Of a DNA stretch of 7,444 nucleotides, positions 1 through 6,470 are shown in pieces. The DNA comes from an uncultured Anaerotignum sp. GTDB lineage: Bacteria > Bacillota > Clostridia > Lachnospirales > Anaerotignaceae. The DNA lies in contig NZ_CAKQVD010000076.1 of NCBI RefSeq assembly GCF_934277605.1, positions 1 through 7,444 of the forward strand, given 5' to 3'. Positions within the stretch are counted from its first letter, which is position 1; each line of letters opens with the position of its first letter. Below the pieces are notes generated by a model that did not search any database, was not told the DNA's origin, and saw nothing but the letters and a program-made list of their open reading frames with translations. A program made the position numbers and the translations under genes.

Positions 1-85
1 TGAAGTATTAAGAAATTTTTGTGGTTCAGTGTAACATATGTTTGACAAACCTACAGCTTGTGGGGTATGTAGTGAAAAAATAATA

Positions 86-114
86 TTGACACCGTATGTG
101 ATACCACATATAAT
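86..114 (+). promoter_or_regulatory. Consensus sigma-A promoter of hicAB
   Basis: A perfect TTGACA (86-91) and a perfect TATAAT (109-114) are separated by 17 bases, the optimal sigma-A arrangement. Transcription would start near 121, only about 15 bases before hicA, so the leader is very short. The spacer and the -10 box overlap a palindrome that could be a repressor site. The upstream stretch 1-85 holds no gene I can support; a second TTGACA at 42-47 lacks a convincing -10 box. Confidence 0.85.
95..110. promoter_or_regulatory. Palindromic operator candidate in the hicAB promoter
   Basis: TATGTG (95-100) and CACATA (105-110) form an inverted repeat with a 4-base centre, inside the promoter spacer and running into the -10 box. 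Bound protein there would block RNA polymerase. HicB encoded downstream has a C-terminal ribbon-helix-helix DNA-binding segment, and hic operons of this kind are known to autorepress. The palindrome is seen directly; assigning it to HicB is inference. Confidence 0.55.
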
Positions 115-134
115 GACAGTAGGAGGAATATGAG

Positions 135-392
135 ATGTCAAAATGGGATAAATTGTTGATGAAGATACTGTCGCTTTCCAAAGATTTAAGGTTCAAAGAA
201 TTAAGAAAGGTTTTGGAAAGCTATGGGTATGTGATGAACGCTCCGAAGGGCGGCAGCAGTCATTATACATTTAGAAAATCCGGCTGTCAGCCCATTACGA
301 TACCAAAGCATGAGCCTATTAAAAAGGTATATGTTGAGATGGTAAAAGAAATTGTTGAAAGTGAGGTAAATAATGATGAAAACTTTGAATGA
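135..392 (+). CDS. hicA: HicA-family toxin (mRNA interferase)
   Basis: An 85-residue protein of the HicA/YcfA family, toxins with a double-stranded-RNA-binding-like fold that cleave mRNA until neutralised by HicB. The family signature is clear: an N-terminal helix with KELRKVLESYGY (residues 21-32), then KGGSSHYTFRK (38-48) with the conserved catalytic histidine at residue 43, then the PKHEPIKK strand-loop (58-65). Length is typical for the family. The start at 135 is preceded by AGGAGG at 121-126 with 8-base spacing; an ATG at 130 is out of frame. The 3' end overlaps the next gene by about 17-20 bases, so the two are translationally coupled. All key residues are present, so the toxin looks intact. 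The toxin-first order is the usual one for hicAB. Confidence 0.92.
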   Translation: MSKWDKLLMKILSLSKDLRFKELRKVLESYGYVMNAPKGGSSHYTFRKSGCQPITIPKHEPIKKVYVEMVKEIVESEVNNDENFE

Positions 393-738
393 TTATTTAT
401 CAATGGCTTACCGTATGGAAATTGTAGAAGATAAAGACGAGGGTGGCTATGTGGTATCTTTTCCCGAACTTCCCGGGTGTATCACTTGCGGCGAAACAAT
501 CGAAAGTGCTGTAAAAAATGCAGAGGATGCAAAAAAAGAATGGCTTATGGCAGCTTTGGAAGATGGTGTGGAAATAAATGAACCCGATGATATTGAAAAA
601 TATTCCGGACAGTTTAAACTCAGAATTCCTAAAAGCCTGCATAAATCCCTTTCGGAACATTCTAAAAAAGAAGGTATCAGCATGAACCAGTATTGTTTAT
701 ATCTTCTCTCAAAAAATGATATTTTGTATTCCAAATAA
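373..738 (+). CDS. hicB: HicB-family antitoxin with ribbon-helix-helix domain
   Basis: A 121-residue antitoxin. Residues 12-68 form the HicB partial RNase H-like fold, recognised by DEGGYVVSFPELPGC (22-36) and the following TIESAVKNAEDAKKEW helix. Residues 79-115 (from GQFKLRIPKSLH through the helix ending near LYLLSK) resemble an Arc/ribbon-helix-helix DNA-binding domain. The first part would bind and cover HicA; the second would bind the operon promoter, where a palindrome overlaps the -10 box. Two adjacent ATG codons (373 and 376) are possible starts; both lie inside the end of hicA behind a weak GTGAGG site at 361-366. The stop is followed within 30 bases by a strong terminator, so hicAB is a self-contained two-gene unit. 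Confidence 0.92.
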   Translation: MMKTLNDYLSMAYRMEIVEDKDEGGYVVSFPELPGCITCGETIESAVKNAEDAKKEWLMAALEDGVEINEPDDIEKYSGQFKLRIPKSLHKSLSEHSKKEGISMNQYCLYLLSKNDILYSK

Positions 739-763
739 AAAATGAATTACTTATAAATCAAAG

Positions 764-789
764 TGTCTTGGGAAACCAAGGCATTTTTT
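764..789 (+). terminator. Intrinsic terminator of hicAB
   Basis: An 8-bp stem (one G-T pair) with a stable GAAA loop, 764-771 paired with 776-783, is followed directly by six T residues (784-789) and more T-rich sequence. It ends the hicAB transcript. It sits just upstream of the thioester-protein gene, for which no separate promoter is visible before the ribosome binding site at 801-805. Confidence 0.85.
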
Positions 790-813
790 ATTGCAAAAAA
801 GGAGGAAAAAATT

Positions 814-1457
814 ATGACGATAGGAAAGAAAATCGTATCTGTATTTTTATCTTTTCTGATGCTGTTTTCGGTATGCGTGGAGGCTTTTGCAGGCACTTCC
901 ATGGAAACGGCATTAAACAAGGTAAATCTATATGTAAAGGAAGAAAGCAAGGGGCAGCTTCTGACTTGGAAGGGCGTGATTGATGCGAGAAATTTTGCAC
1001 CCGATGTGATTGTATATAAGGCGGAGGACGGAAAGGAATATCCTGCCTTTTGTGCCAATCCGAATAAGGGCGGTGTGGAAAATTTTGCGGCGAAAAATTA
1101 TGATGTTGATGTGGACGGGTTAGACAAAGATCCTCATGTTTGGGGTGCGATTACAAATGGCTATCCCTATAAAACCCCTGCCGAACTGGGCGTAAAAAAT
1201 GACTATGAGGCATATTACATCACAAAAATGGCAGTTTGGGCAATCGTCCATGATAACTACAGCAATTTGAATGACTGGAAGGCAAACGGCAGCCAGAATA
1301 ATCATGTGGAAAAGGCAATGAAGGCTTTGGTTGCCAAGGGCAGAGCCAACACAGCGGTTTATCCCACATGGCTTGCGGTTTATCCCACATGGCTAATCCC
1401 CAAAGCACAACGGTTTCCGTTGATGAGAAGGACAGCAATTACATCTCTCAGACATAT
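814..1457 (+). pseudogene. Thioester-domain (TQXA-type) secreted surface protein, frameshifted and truncated
   Basis: The start at 814 follows GGAGG (801-805) and opens a Sec signal peptide (residues 1-26, cleavage near AFA/GT). An in-frame start at 763 is inside the terminator and is not credible. The mature part resembles a Cys-Gln thioester domain, which in Gram-positive adhesins forms an internal thioester used to attach covalently to host surfaces: AFCANP holds the cysteine (residue 80), and YYITKMAVWAI (135-145) matches the TQXA block. The expected glutamine is a lysine (residue 138, codon AAA at 1225), so a normal thioester may not form. The frame breaks at about 1394 next to a 21-bp tandem duplication; the likely continuation (NPQSTTVSVDEKDSNYISQ, from 1395) is in another reading frame and ends near 1457 at a junction. 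Downstream repeats and any cell-wall anchor are missing. Genes of this kind occur in Firmicutes conjugative elements. Confidence 0.72.
1354..1394 (+). repeat. 21-bp tandem direct duplication at the frameshift
   Basis: Two adjacent copies of GCGGTTTATCCCACATGGCT lie at 1354-1373 and 1375-1394. They are identical over 20 bases with a 21-base period, giving AVYPTWL twice. The duplication itself is in frame, but the thioester-protein frame is lost exactly at the end of the second copy. Replication slippage, or an assembly or sequencing error, could explain both. Confidence 0.9.
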
Positions 1458-1565
1458 GTTTTGCCGAATATCATGGAGTGCAACTGCTCTTATATTATTG
1501 CAGATCCAAAGGGCGAAATCCTAAGAAAGACAGGTGGACTGTTGGAAAAGGAAGGCTATGAGATT
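1458..1565 (+). pseudogene. VirD4/TraG-type coupling protein, short internal fragment
   Basis: About 36 codons, with PNIMECNCSYIIADPKGEIL and the following TGGLLEKEGYEI, match the segment just after the Walker A motif in type IV coupling proteins of Gram-positive conjugative elements. Those proteins are hexameric membrane ATPases that hand relaxase-bound DNA to the conjugation channel. The Walker A loop, membrane segments and the rest of the enzyme (normally several hundred residues) are absent. The fragment is joined in frame to the thioester-protein tail before it and the VirB4 fragment after it. It has no start codon or ribosome binding site of its own. The family call rests on motif recognition and the exact edges are approximate. 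Confidence 0.78.
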
Positions 1566-2837
1566 GCGAAACAGCATTTCAGACGAAAGAGAGGTGCTAA
1601 AAGTACCAGAAGCGTGCAGGCATCCATTCCCATAGAAAAAATATACGATGATGGGATTTGGAAGGTAAACAACAATTTCAGCCGCACATGGAAAATGACC
1701 GACATCAATTTTGCGGTCGCATCGGATGAGGATAAAAGGGCAATGCTGAATCAGTTTTGCTCTTTTTTAAATTCTCTGCCTGTGGACGCATCCATTAAAA
1801 TCACAATCAATAACCGAAAGCTGAATCTGAAGGAGTTTCGGCGGACGCTGATGTTGCAGGCAAAGAAGGACGGCATTGACGAATACCGAGCGGAATACAA
1901 CAAGATGTTAGAGAGAAAAGCTGCCGCAACACAGAACATGGTGCAGGAAAAATATATCACGATTTCTGTCAGCAAAAAGACTGTGGAAGAAGCGAGGGCA
2001 GCTTTTACGAGAATCGGCACAGACATGGCAACAAATCTGGCAAGGCTTTCTTCTGCTGTAACGGAATTAGGCAACAAAGAACGCTTGCGTATCTTAAAGG
2101 ATTTTTTCAGACCGGATGAGGAATGGGAGGAGGAGATTGACTTAGGAAATTTCATTCGTCATGGGCATAATTTTAAGGATGCCATTTGTCCCGACAGCAT
2201 ACAGTTTCAATCCGATTATTTTGAAATGGACGATAAGGTGGGCAGGGTTCTTTTTATCAAGGACTATGCCTCTTTTTTAGAGGAAGATATGATTGCAAGC
2301 ATGGCGGATGTTTCAAAAAATATCATGCTTTCTATTGATATTCTGCCGATTCCGACGGATGAGGCGGTAAAAGAGGTGCAGAACAAGCTGCTTTCTGTGG
2401 AGACGGACGTAACCAGATGGCAGAGAAAGCAAAATGACAACTACAATTTCAGTGCCAACATTCCTTATGACCTTCGGCAAATGCGAGAAGAAATCGAGGA
2501 TTTTCTGGATGATATTACAATGCGGGATGAACGCATGATGTTTGCACTGCTGACAGTGGTGCATATCGCAGATGATATGGAACAGCTCAATGCCGATACG
2601 GAATCTCTCGTCAGCACCGTAAAATCAAAATTCAGTACGCTTTCCGTTCTGCGGTGGCAGCAGGAGGACGGACTGAAAACAGTTCTTCCTTACGGTATGA
2701 GAAAAATACACGCTTTAAGAACCATGACCTCAAGGAGTATTACCGCACTGCATCCGTTTTCCGTACAGGAGATATCTATTGTAAACCTACAAAATTTTTC
2801 TTTACAAAATGGCGATTCGATTGCAAAATTCGCATAA
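1566..2837 (+). pseudogene. VirB4/TraE-type conjugation ATPase, N-terminal fragment
   Basis: About 403 codons (1566-2774) resemble the N-terminal domain of VirB4-like ATPases of Firmicutes ICEs. Recognisable stretches are SVQASIPIEKIYDDGI, DGIDEYRAEYNKML, VQEKYITISV, ERLRILKDFF and the late LPYGMRKIHALRTMT. In intact proteins this domain precedes the RecA-like ATPase core that powers the type IV secretion channel. Here the frame stops at 2837, after about 20 unrelated codons, and no Walker A or B motif is present, so ATPase activity is impossible. The natural start is also missing: upstream codons read through the coupling-protein fragment. No stop interrupts the frame, which suggests a recent event or an assembly join rather than long decay. 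The 3' tail overlaps the promoter of the SLH gene. Confidence 0.82.
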
Positions 2838-2849
2838 CAATGATAGAAT
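2821..2849 (+). promoter_or_regulatory. Probable sigma-A promoter of the SLH gene
   Basis: TTGCAA (2821-2826) and TAGAAT (2844-2849) are 17 bases apart. Each differs from consensus by one or two bases. Transcription would start near 2856, giving a leader of roughly 105 bases before the ATG at 2961. An alternative, TTTACA (2801-2806) with CAAAAT (2824-2829), also has a 17-base spacer but a weaker -10 box. The promoter lies in the last codons of the truncated VirB4 frame, so the left junction kept the SLH gene's own promoter. Confidence 0.6.
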
Positions 2850-2865
2850 GGAAAAAAATACAGTC

Positions 2866-2918
2866 CCTGCGGCAGCAGGAATCGCCTGATTTTCGCATGT
2901 GGGTGCGAAGCAAGCGAT
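2866..2918 (+). promoter_or_regulatory. Structured 5' leader of the SLH mRNA
   Basis: Two hairpins are visible. CCTGC (2866-2870) pairs with GCAGG (2875-2879). TTCGCA (2892-2897) pairs with TGCGAA (2904-2909), with an outer ATCGC (2881-2885) paired to GCGAT (2914-2918). No T-run follows, so this is not a terminator. Long folded leaders that stabilise mRNA are known for abundant S-layer proteins; that role here is inference. The ribosome binding site AGGAGG at 2948-2953 stays outside the hairpins. Confidence 0.4.
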
Positions 2919-2960
2919 GGGGAACAAATGTTTTTTTATTGAATCAAAGGAGGGAACGAA

Positions 2961-5900
2961 ATGGGGAAGAATTTCACCAAAAAACTTCTGCCATTGGCGC
3001 TGACGGCTGCGATGATCGTGCCGAGTGTACCCGCCATGGCTGCACCGAGCGATATCGCCGGGCACTGGGCGGAAAGCGTCATCACGCAATGGCAGAGCAA
3101 GGGCCTGATCCAAGGCTATGGGGATGGCACCTTCAAGCCGGGCAACACCATCACCCGCGCGGAATTTGTCACGCTGATGAATAACGCAAAGGGCTTTTGG
3201 TCGGAGGGCAGCATCAATTTTTCGGATGTAAAAAACGGCAGCTGGTTCTATAGCGCCGTAGCGAGAGCCGTTGCGGCGGGCTATGTCAAGGGCTACAGCG
3301 ATGGCAGCTTTAAGCCGGGCAACACCATTACCCGTGCCGAGGCGGCTGTGATGATCGCAAACGTGGCGAGATTGAGCGCAAATGAGGCAGGCGCATATCG
3401 CTTCACGGATGTCGGCTCCATTCCCGCATGGGCGCGGGGCAGCGTGGGCGCAGTCGTTGCGGCTGGCTATATGACGGGCTATCCCGACGGCAGCTTTGAC
3501 GCCAACGCCTCCATCAGCAGAGCCGAGGCGGTATCCTCGCTCAACCGCATGCTGGGCGGCACGGCGTACCAGCCGACACAGCCTACCACACCCACCACCG
3601 ACACCACCAAGACCACCTCTGACGATGTTGTGATCGAGGATAAGGGCACGACGCTGAAAAATCAGACGGTCGATGGCAATGTGACCATCGCAAAATCCGT
3701 CGGCAATGGCGATGTCACGCTGCGCAATGTCACCATCAAGGGCGATCTGATCGTCAAGGGCGGCGGCTCGAACACCGTTACGCTGGAGGACGTCGATGTG
3801 CGCGGCAAGGCGCGCCTGCTCAAGGAGGACGTGCATCTGCATCTGATCGGCGATACGGATATCCGCAAGCTGCTGATCGATCTGGCGGCGCACATCACGC
3901 AGAGCAGCTCCTACAAGGACAAGATTGACGAGATTATCCTTGCCGGCGATGACGATCTGAACAAAACGACGCGGATCGACGTTCCCGCGAAGCAGCTGCG
4001 CATCGAAAATCAGGCTGACCTGATTCTCGGCGGCGATGTGGAGAAGCTGATCGTGGATGAGGACGCGAAGGGCGCGGAAATCAAGATCAAGAAGTACACG
4101 ACGGTCAAGGAGCTGAACACGGATGCGAAGATCAAGCTGACAGGCGGGGGTCGGATCGACCTGCTGGATGTTTCCGCCAGCGGCGTAACCTTCGATAAGA
4201 ACCTCGATATCCGCAAGACGGATACCTCCAACGGCGTGACAGCCCCCAAGGAGAACGGCTCCACGAGTGCGGGCGGCAATAGCAGCACGACCTCGAAGGA
4301 GATCACGGGCGCTCAGGAAGTAACACTCAATGTGCCTTACGGCGAGAAAACCGCAGATCAAGCGCTGGCAGCGATCCCTAAGAACGTTACCCTGAATCTC
4401 AAGGGCGGCTCGACTACTACCGCAACGGTAACAAAATGGGAATGGGACAAAAACGCAGCCTATATACCAAAGCCTTCTTTAAAACCAGACTCCACTCTGG
4501 CAGTGGCCACCGTAACCATACCCAGCGGCTATACCTACAACGGCACACTGACCGCAGAGGCGAAAGTAACCGTACTCCTGCTGAATAAGGAGAAGCTTGA
4601 TGCGGCGATGAATGCATATGAGGAGTTGCAGAGTAAGCAGACATTCGAGGAGAAGGAAGCCGCAACGGATAAGACAAAAATCCTGATAATAGACAACAAG
4701 ACTCCTGCTGACATCACGGAGGGCGTTCGATTTGCGACACCAAAAGACTGGCAACCACTGGACGATGCAATCAAAAGCATAACGAATCAAGAAAAAACTG
4801 GCTTTGAATCCCAGAAGGAATGCGATGACACGGCAGACATGCTGCAAGCTGCGATAGATGAATTCATCCAGAAGAAAGTCAAGTTAGGCACAAGCACCAC
4901 CACAGATGCATATATCCTGCAGCAGGTAAACGATGAGTTACTCAATCCAAACAAGGGTGACTATGCGTATTCCTCACACATGCAGCCGCTGAAACCGGGC
5001 TATGCTTATAAGCTGCAAAATGGCCCCTATGGTGTTCAGAACAGCAACGTGACTGTATCAATAGAGTGGTCAGTCAGCGGCTCCGATAAGGTCAGTATCG
5101 GGGAAATAGCCGATGGTGTTAAAGACAGTAATAATAATCATTATAGTTATGGCGCGAAGATAGCAGACGGAACGACAACGCCGACGAAAGTTACCTTCAC
5201 GGCAAAGGTAAAGAATACTACTAGCAACGCTGAAATCGGCACACTTAACTACACCGCTACCCTCGGCGCACCGATCAGCGTGAGCGCAGCCCAGCCAGAC
5301 ACTGTCCCTCAATTTAAGGCTATAAGCGATGGTGCATCTTTCTCTACAGGCGCTACAAAATTCACAGGCGTTGTTCCGATTACCCTGAAGGGTGCTGATG
5401 CAATCGTCGCACCCGTGTCCGACGGCTGTGTAACGATGAATTCGGAGAGTAAAGCGCCTGATACTAACAAAGTCTCGCTCGAATCTATCAGCGTGGATAA
5501 GGTTGAAAAGAGCGATACAGGACTGAATGTGACTGTTTCCGTTACAACCGGCAGTATAGGCGGCGTATGGAGCGAGAACTCCCCTGTCCCTGCATCCAGA
5601 GAAGGGAAATTGACGAATATTTCCATTAACACAAGCGGATTTGTGTTGAAAACCATGGAGGAAGGTAATCTCGGCTGGTATCCGCCGACCGACGCATTGC
5701 AGCTGGGTAACATGACGGTAGATGTACTCACACCCGCATTTACAGGAGTGTATCAGGCTGTTGATTCGACACGCAATCCAACATTCACCATCCACACGCA
5801 GAATATGCCGGAAAATGCCAAGGTCGAGGTGGCATTGACAAAGACAAGTGACACAACAACCGACATTGAAAAGTCAACAATTCAAGCCGTAGCTACGCGC

Positions 5901-6092
5901 GGGAGCGATGGCAGTTATTCGGTAACCTTCGACAAGAACGCCTTTGTATCAAATGAAGGATACTATCTTTGGTTTAGGTATGGCTCGCCCGGCTCGGATT
6001 GGGCTTACGAAAACGGGACCAGTAGACCTACCTACACCTTCAGTAACACCACCGTCGAGGGCGGCGACTCCAGCGGCGGCACCGGTAATTAG
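2961..6092 (+). CDS. SLH-domain surface (S-layer-like) protein
   Basis: A 1043-residue secreted protein, started by AGGAGG (2948-2953) seven bases before the ATG. Residues 1-27 are a Sec signal peptide (cleavage near AMA/AP). Three SLH domains follow at about 31-76, 87-138 and 148-200, with the ITRAE, ITRAE and ISRAE motifs that bind pyruvylated secondary cell-wall polymer. After a Thr/Pro linker (201-220), residues 221-420 form a repetitive beta-solenoid-like region. Residues 450-545 look Ig-like, about 545-640 are helical and resemble a FIVAR repeat, and 650-1043 are beta-rich repeats without a family I can name. No catalytic motif is evident, so a structural or adhesive role outside the wall is likely. 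The first ~450 codons are GC-rich (41 of 60 bases at 3781-3840), while the later part is not (22 of 60 at 5101-5160). The protein ends in a Gly/Ser tail whose stop codon lies in antisense relaxase sequence, and no terminator follows, so the natural C-terminus may be lost. Confidence 0.9.
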   Translation: MGKNFTKKLLPLALTAAMIVPSVPAMAAPSDIAGHWAESVITQWQSKGLIQGYGDGTFKPGNTITRAEFVTLMNNAKGFWSEGSINFSDVKNGSWFYSAVARAVAAGYVKGYSDGSFKPGNTITRAEAAVMIANVARLSANEAGAYRFTDVGSIPAWARGSVGAVVAAGYMTGYPDGSFDANASISRAEAVSSLNRMLGGTAYQPTQPTTPTTDTTKTTSDDVVIEDKGTTLKNQTVDGNVTIAKSVGNGDVTLRNVTIKGDLIVKGGGSNTVTLEDVDVRGKARLLKEDVHLHLIGDTDIRKLLIDLAAHITQSSSYKDKIDEIILAGDDDLNKTTRIDVPAKQLRIENQADLILGGDVEKLIVDEDAKGAEIKIKKYTTVKELNTDAKIKLTGGGRIDLLDVSASGVTFDKNLDIRKTDTSNGVTAPKENGSTSAGGNSSTTSKEITGAQEVTLNVPYGEKTADQALAAIPKNVTLNLKGGSTTTATVTKWEWDKNAAYIPKPSLKPDSTLAVATVTIPSGYTYNGTLTAEAKVTVLLLNKEKLDAAMNAYEELQSKQTFEEKEAATDKTKILIIDNKTPADITEGVRFATPKDWQPLDDAIKSITNQEKTGFESQKECDDTADMLQAAIDEFIQKKVKLGTSTTTDAYILQQVNDELLNPNKGDYAYSSHMQPLKPGYAYKLQNGPYGVQNSNVTVSIEWSVSGSDKVSIGEIADGVKDSNNNHYSYGAKIADGTTTPTKVTFTAKVKNTTSNAEIGTLNYTATLGAPISVSAAQPDTVPQFKAISDGASFSTGATKFTGVVPITLKGADAIVAPVSDGCVTMNSESKAPDTNKVSLESISVDKVEKSDTGLNVTVSVTTGSIGGVWSENSPVPASREGKLTNISINTSGFVLKTMEEGNLGWYPPTDALQLGNMTVDVLTPAFTGVYQAVDSTRNPTFTIHTQNMPENAKVEVALTKTSDTTTDIEKSTIQAVATRGSDGSYSVTFDKNAFVSNEGYYLWFRYGSPGSDWAYENGTSRPTYTFSNTTVEGGDSSGGTGN

Positions 6093-6206
6093 TTTTCCGT
6101 TGTCAGTCTTTTGCGGATTTGCCACATAATCAATCATATCGCTGATTGCTCGGCTCTCAGTGCGCCCCTTTCCGATATGCAGGGGCATGATGCGTGTGGT
6201 TGCCAT
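6081..6206 (-). pseudogene. Relaxase (mobilization nuclease), N-terminal fragment
   Basis: Reading leftward from the ATG at 6206, about 42 codons begin MATTRIMPLHIGKGRTESRA and continue through IDYVANPQKTDNGKLITG. This matches the N-terminus of relaxases on Firmicutes ICEs, the enzymes that nick the transfer origin and carry the strand into the recipient. The tyrosine in IDYVANP is the probable catalytic residue; that assignment is inference. AAAGGAGG (6222 down to 6215) precedes the start by 8 bases, so the real start is preserved. Homology stops at about 6081, where the SLH gene begins on the other strand. The codons beyond are only antisense to that gene, and the histidine-containing catalytic motifs are missing. 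It cannot be functional. Confidence 0.78.
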
Positions 6207-6262
6207 AGATGGAGCCTCCTTTCTCATAAGCAGAGAAGATATTTTCTGATTTTTCATGGAAA

Positions 6263-6291
6263 TTGACATCTTTTCTAAAGTTGCACATAAT
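6263..6291 (+). promoter_or_regulatory. Strong sigma-A promoter upstream of the PBECR4-like gene
   Basis: TTGACA (6263-6268) is consensus. CATAAT (6286-6291) differs from consensus at one base and lies 17 bases downstream. The predicted start is near 6298, giving a leader of about 190 bases before the ATG at 6489. It points away from the relaxase fragment, so the original arrangement was divergent. A terminator-like hairpin at 6437-6465 lies inside the leader, so transcription may be attenuated or may make a short RNA. Confidence 0.7.
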
Positions 6292-6297
6292 AATAGT

Positions 6298-6465
6298 ACA
6301 AGGTAGGCAACGGCGTGTGTCTGCCAAAGTGTTGAAGCATAATAGCGTACCGGAATGCCTTGTTATGCAGAGCTTTCAGTAGGGGTTGTGCAGTAACCTC
6401 AAACCGGAGTAGGCTGCAAGCCGAAAGAAAATGCTCAAAGCCGCCTTGCATTGCAGGGCGGCTTT
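6298..6465 (+). ncRNA. Candidate structured leader RNA or small RNA
   Basis: No gene is supported between the relaxase start (6206) and the ATG at 6489. The stretch between the predicted transcription start and the hairpin contains several inverted repeats in series: GCATAA (6337-6342) with TTATGC (6363-6368), GGGGTT (6382-6387) with AACCTC (6395-6400, one G-T pair), GGCT (6412-6415) with AGCC (6419-6422), and finally the terminator stem. A promoter at one end and a terminator at the other delimit a transcript of about 170 nt. It could be an attenuator for the downstream genes, a stand-alone RNA, or part of the transfer origin next to the relaxase. I recognise no known riboswitch class. Confidence 0.3.
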
Positions 6466-6470
6466 CTTTA
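6437..6470 (+). terminator. Terminator-like hairpin in the leader of the PBECR4-like gene
   Basis: AAAGCCGCC (6437-6445) pairs perfectly with GGCGGCTTT (6457-6465). The loop contains a further short TGC/GCA pairing. The tail, TTTCTTTA, is only moderately T-rich. It would stop part of the transcription from the promoter at 6263, or from anything upstream, 24 bases before the next gene. Confidence 0.6.

Noticed and set aside
763..813. Upstream in-frame start for the thioester protein
   Set aside because: It lies inside the terminator hairpin, has no ribosome binding site and would put about 17 non-signal residues in front of a clear signal peptide.
1368..1394. ATG at 1368 as a real start of a 489-residue protein
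   Set aside because: No ribosome binding site precedes it, it lies in the tandem repeat, and the frame is a chain of gene fragments rather than one known protein.
2654..3184. Plus-strand open frame bridging VirB4 and the SLH gene
   Set aside because: It is out of frame with both recognised proteins, and its translation has no family features and no start signal.
2802..4361. Long minus-strand open frame (519 codons) opposite the SLH gene
   Set aside because: It mirrors the GC-rich SLH coding sequence, has no ribosome binding site, and its translation is an Arg/Ile/Asp/Ala-rich stretch without recognisable motifs, as expected from the antisense of a strongly biased gene.
5070..5795. Minus-strand open frame of 241 codons in the 3' half of the SLH gene
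   Set aside because: It is antisense to an evident secreted protein, with no plausible start signal and a cysteine-rich, low-coherence translation.
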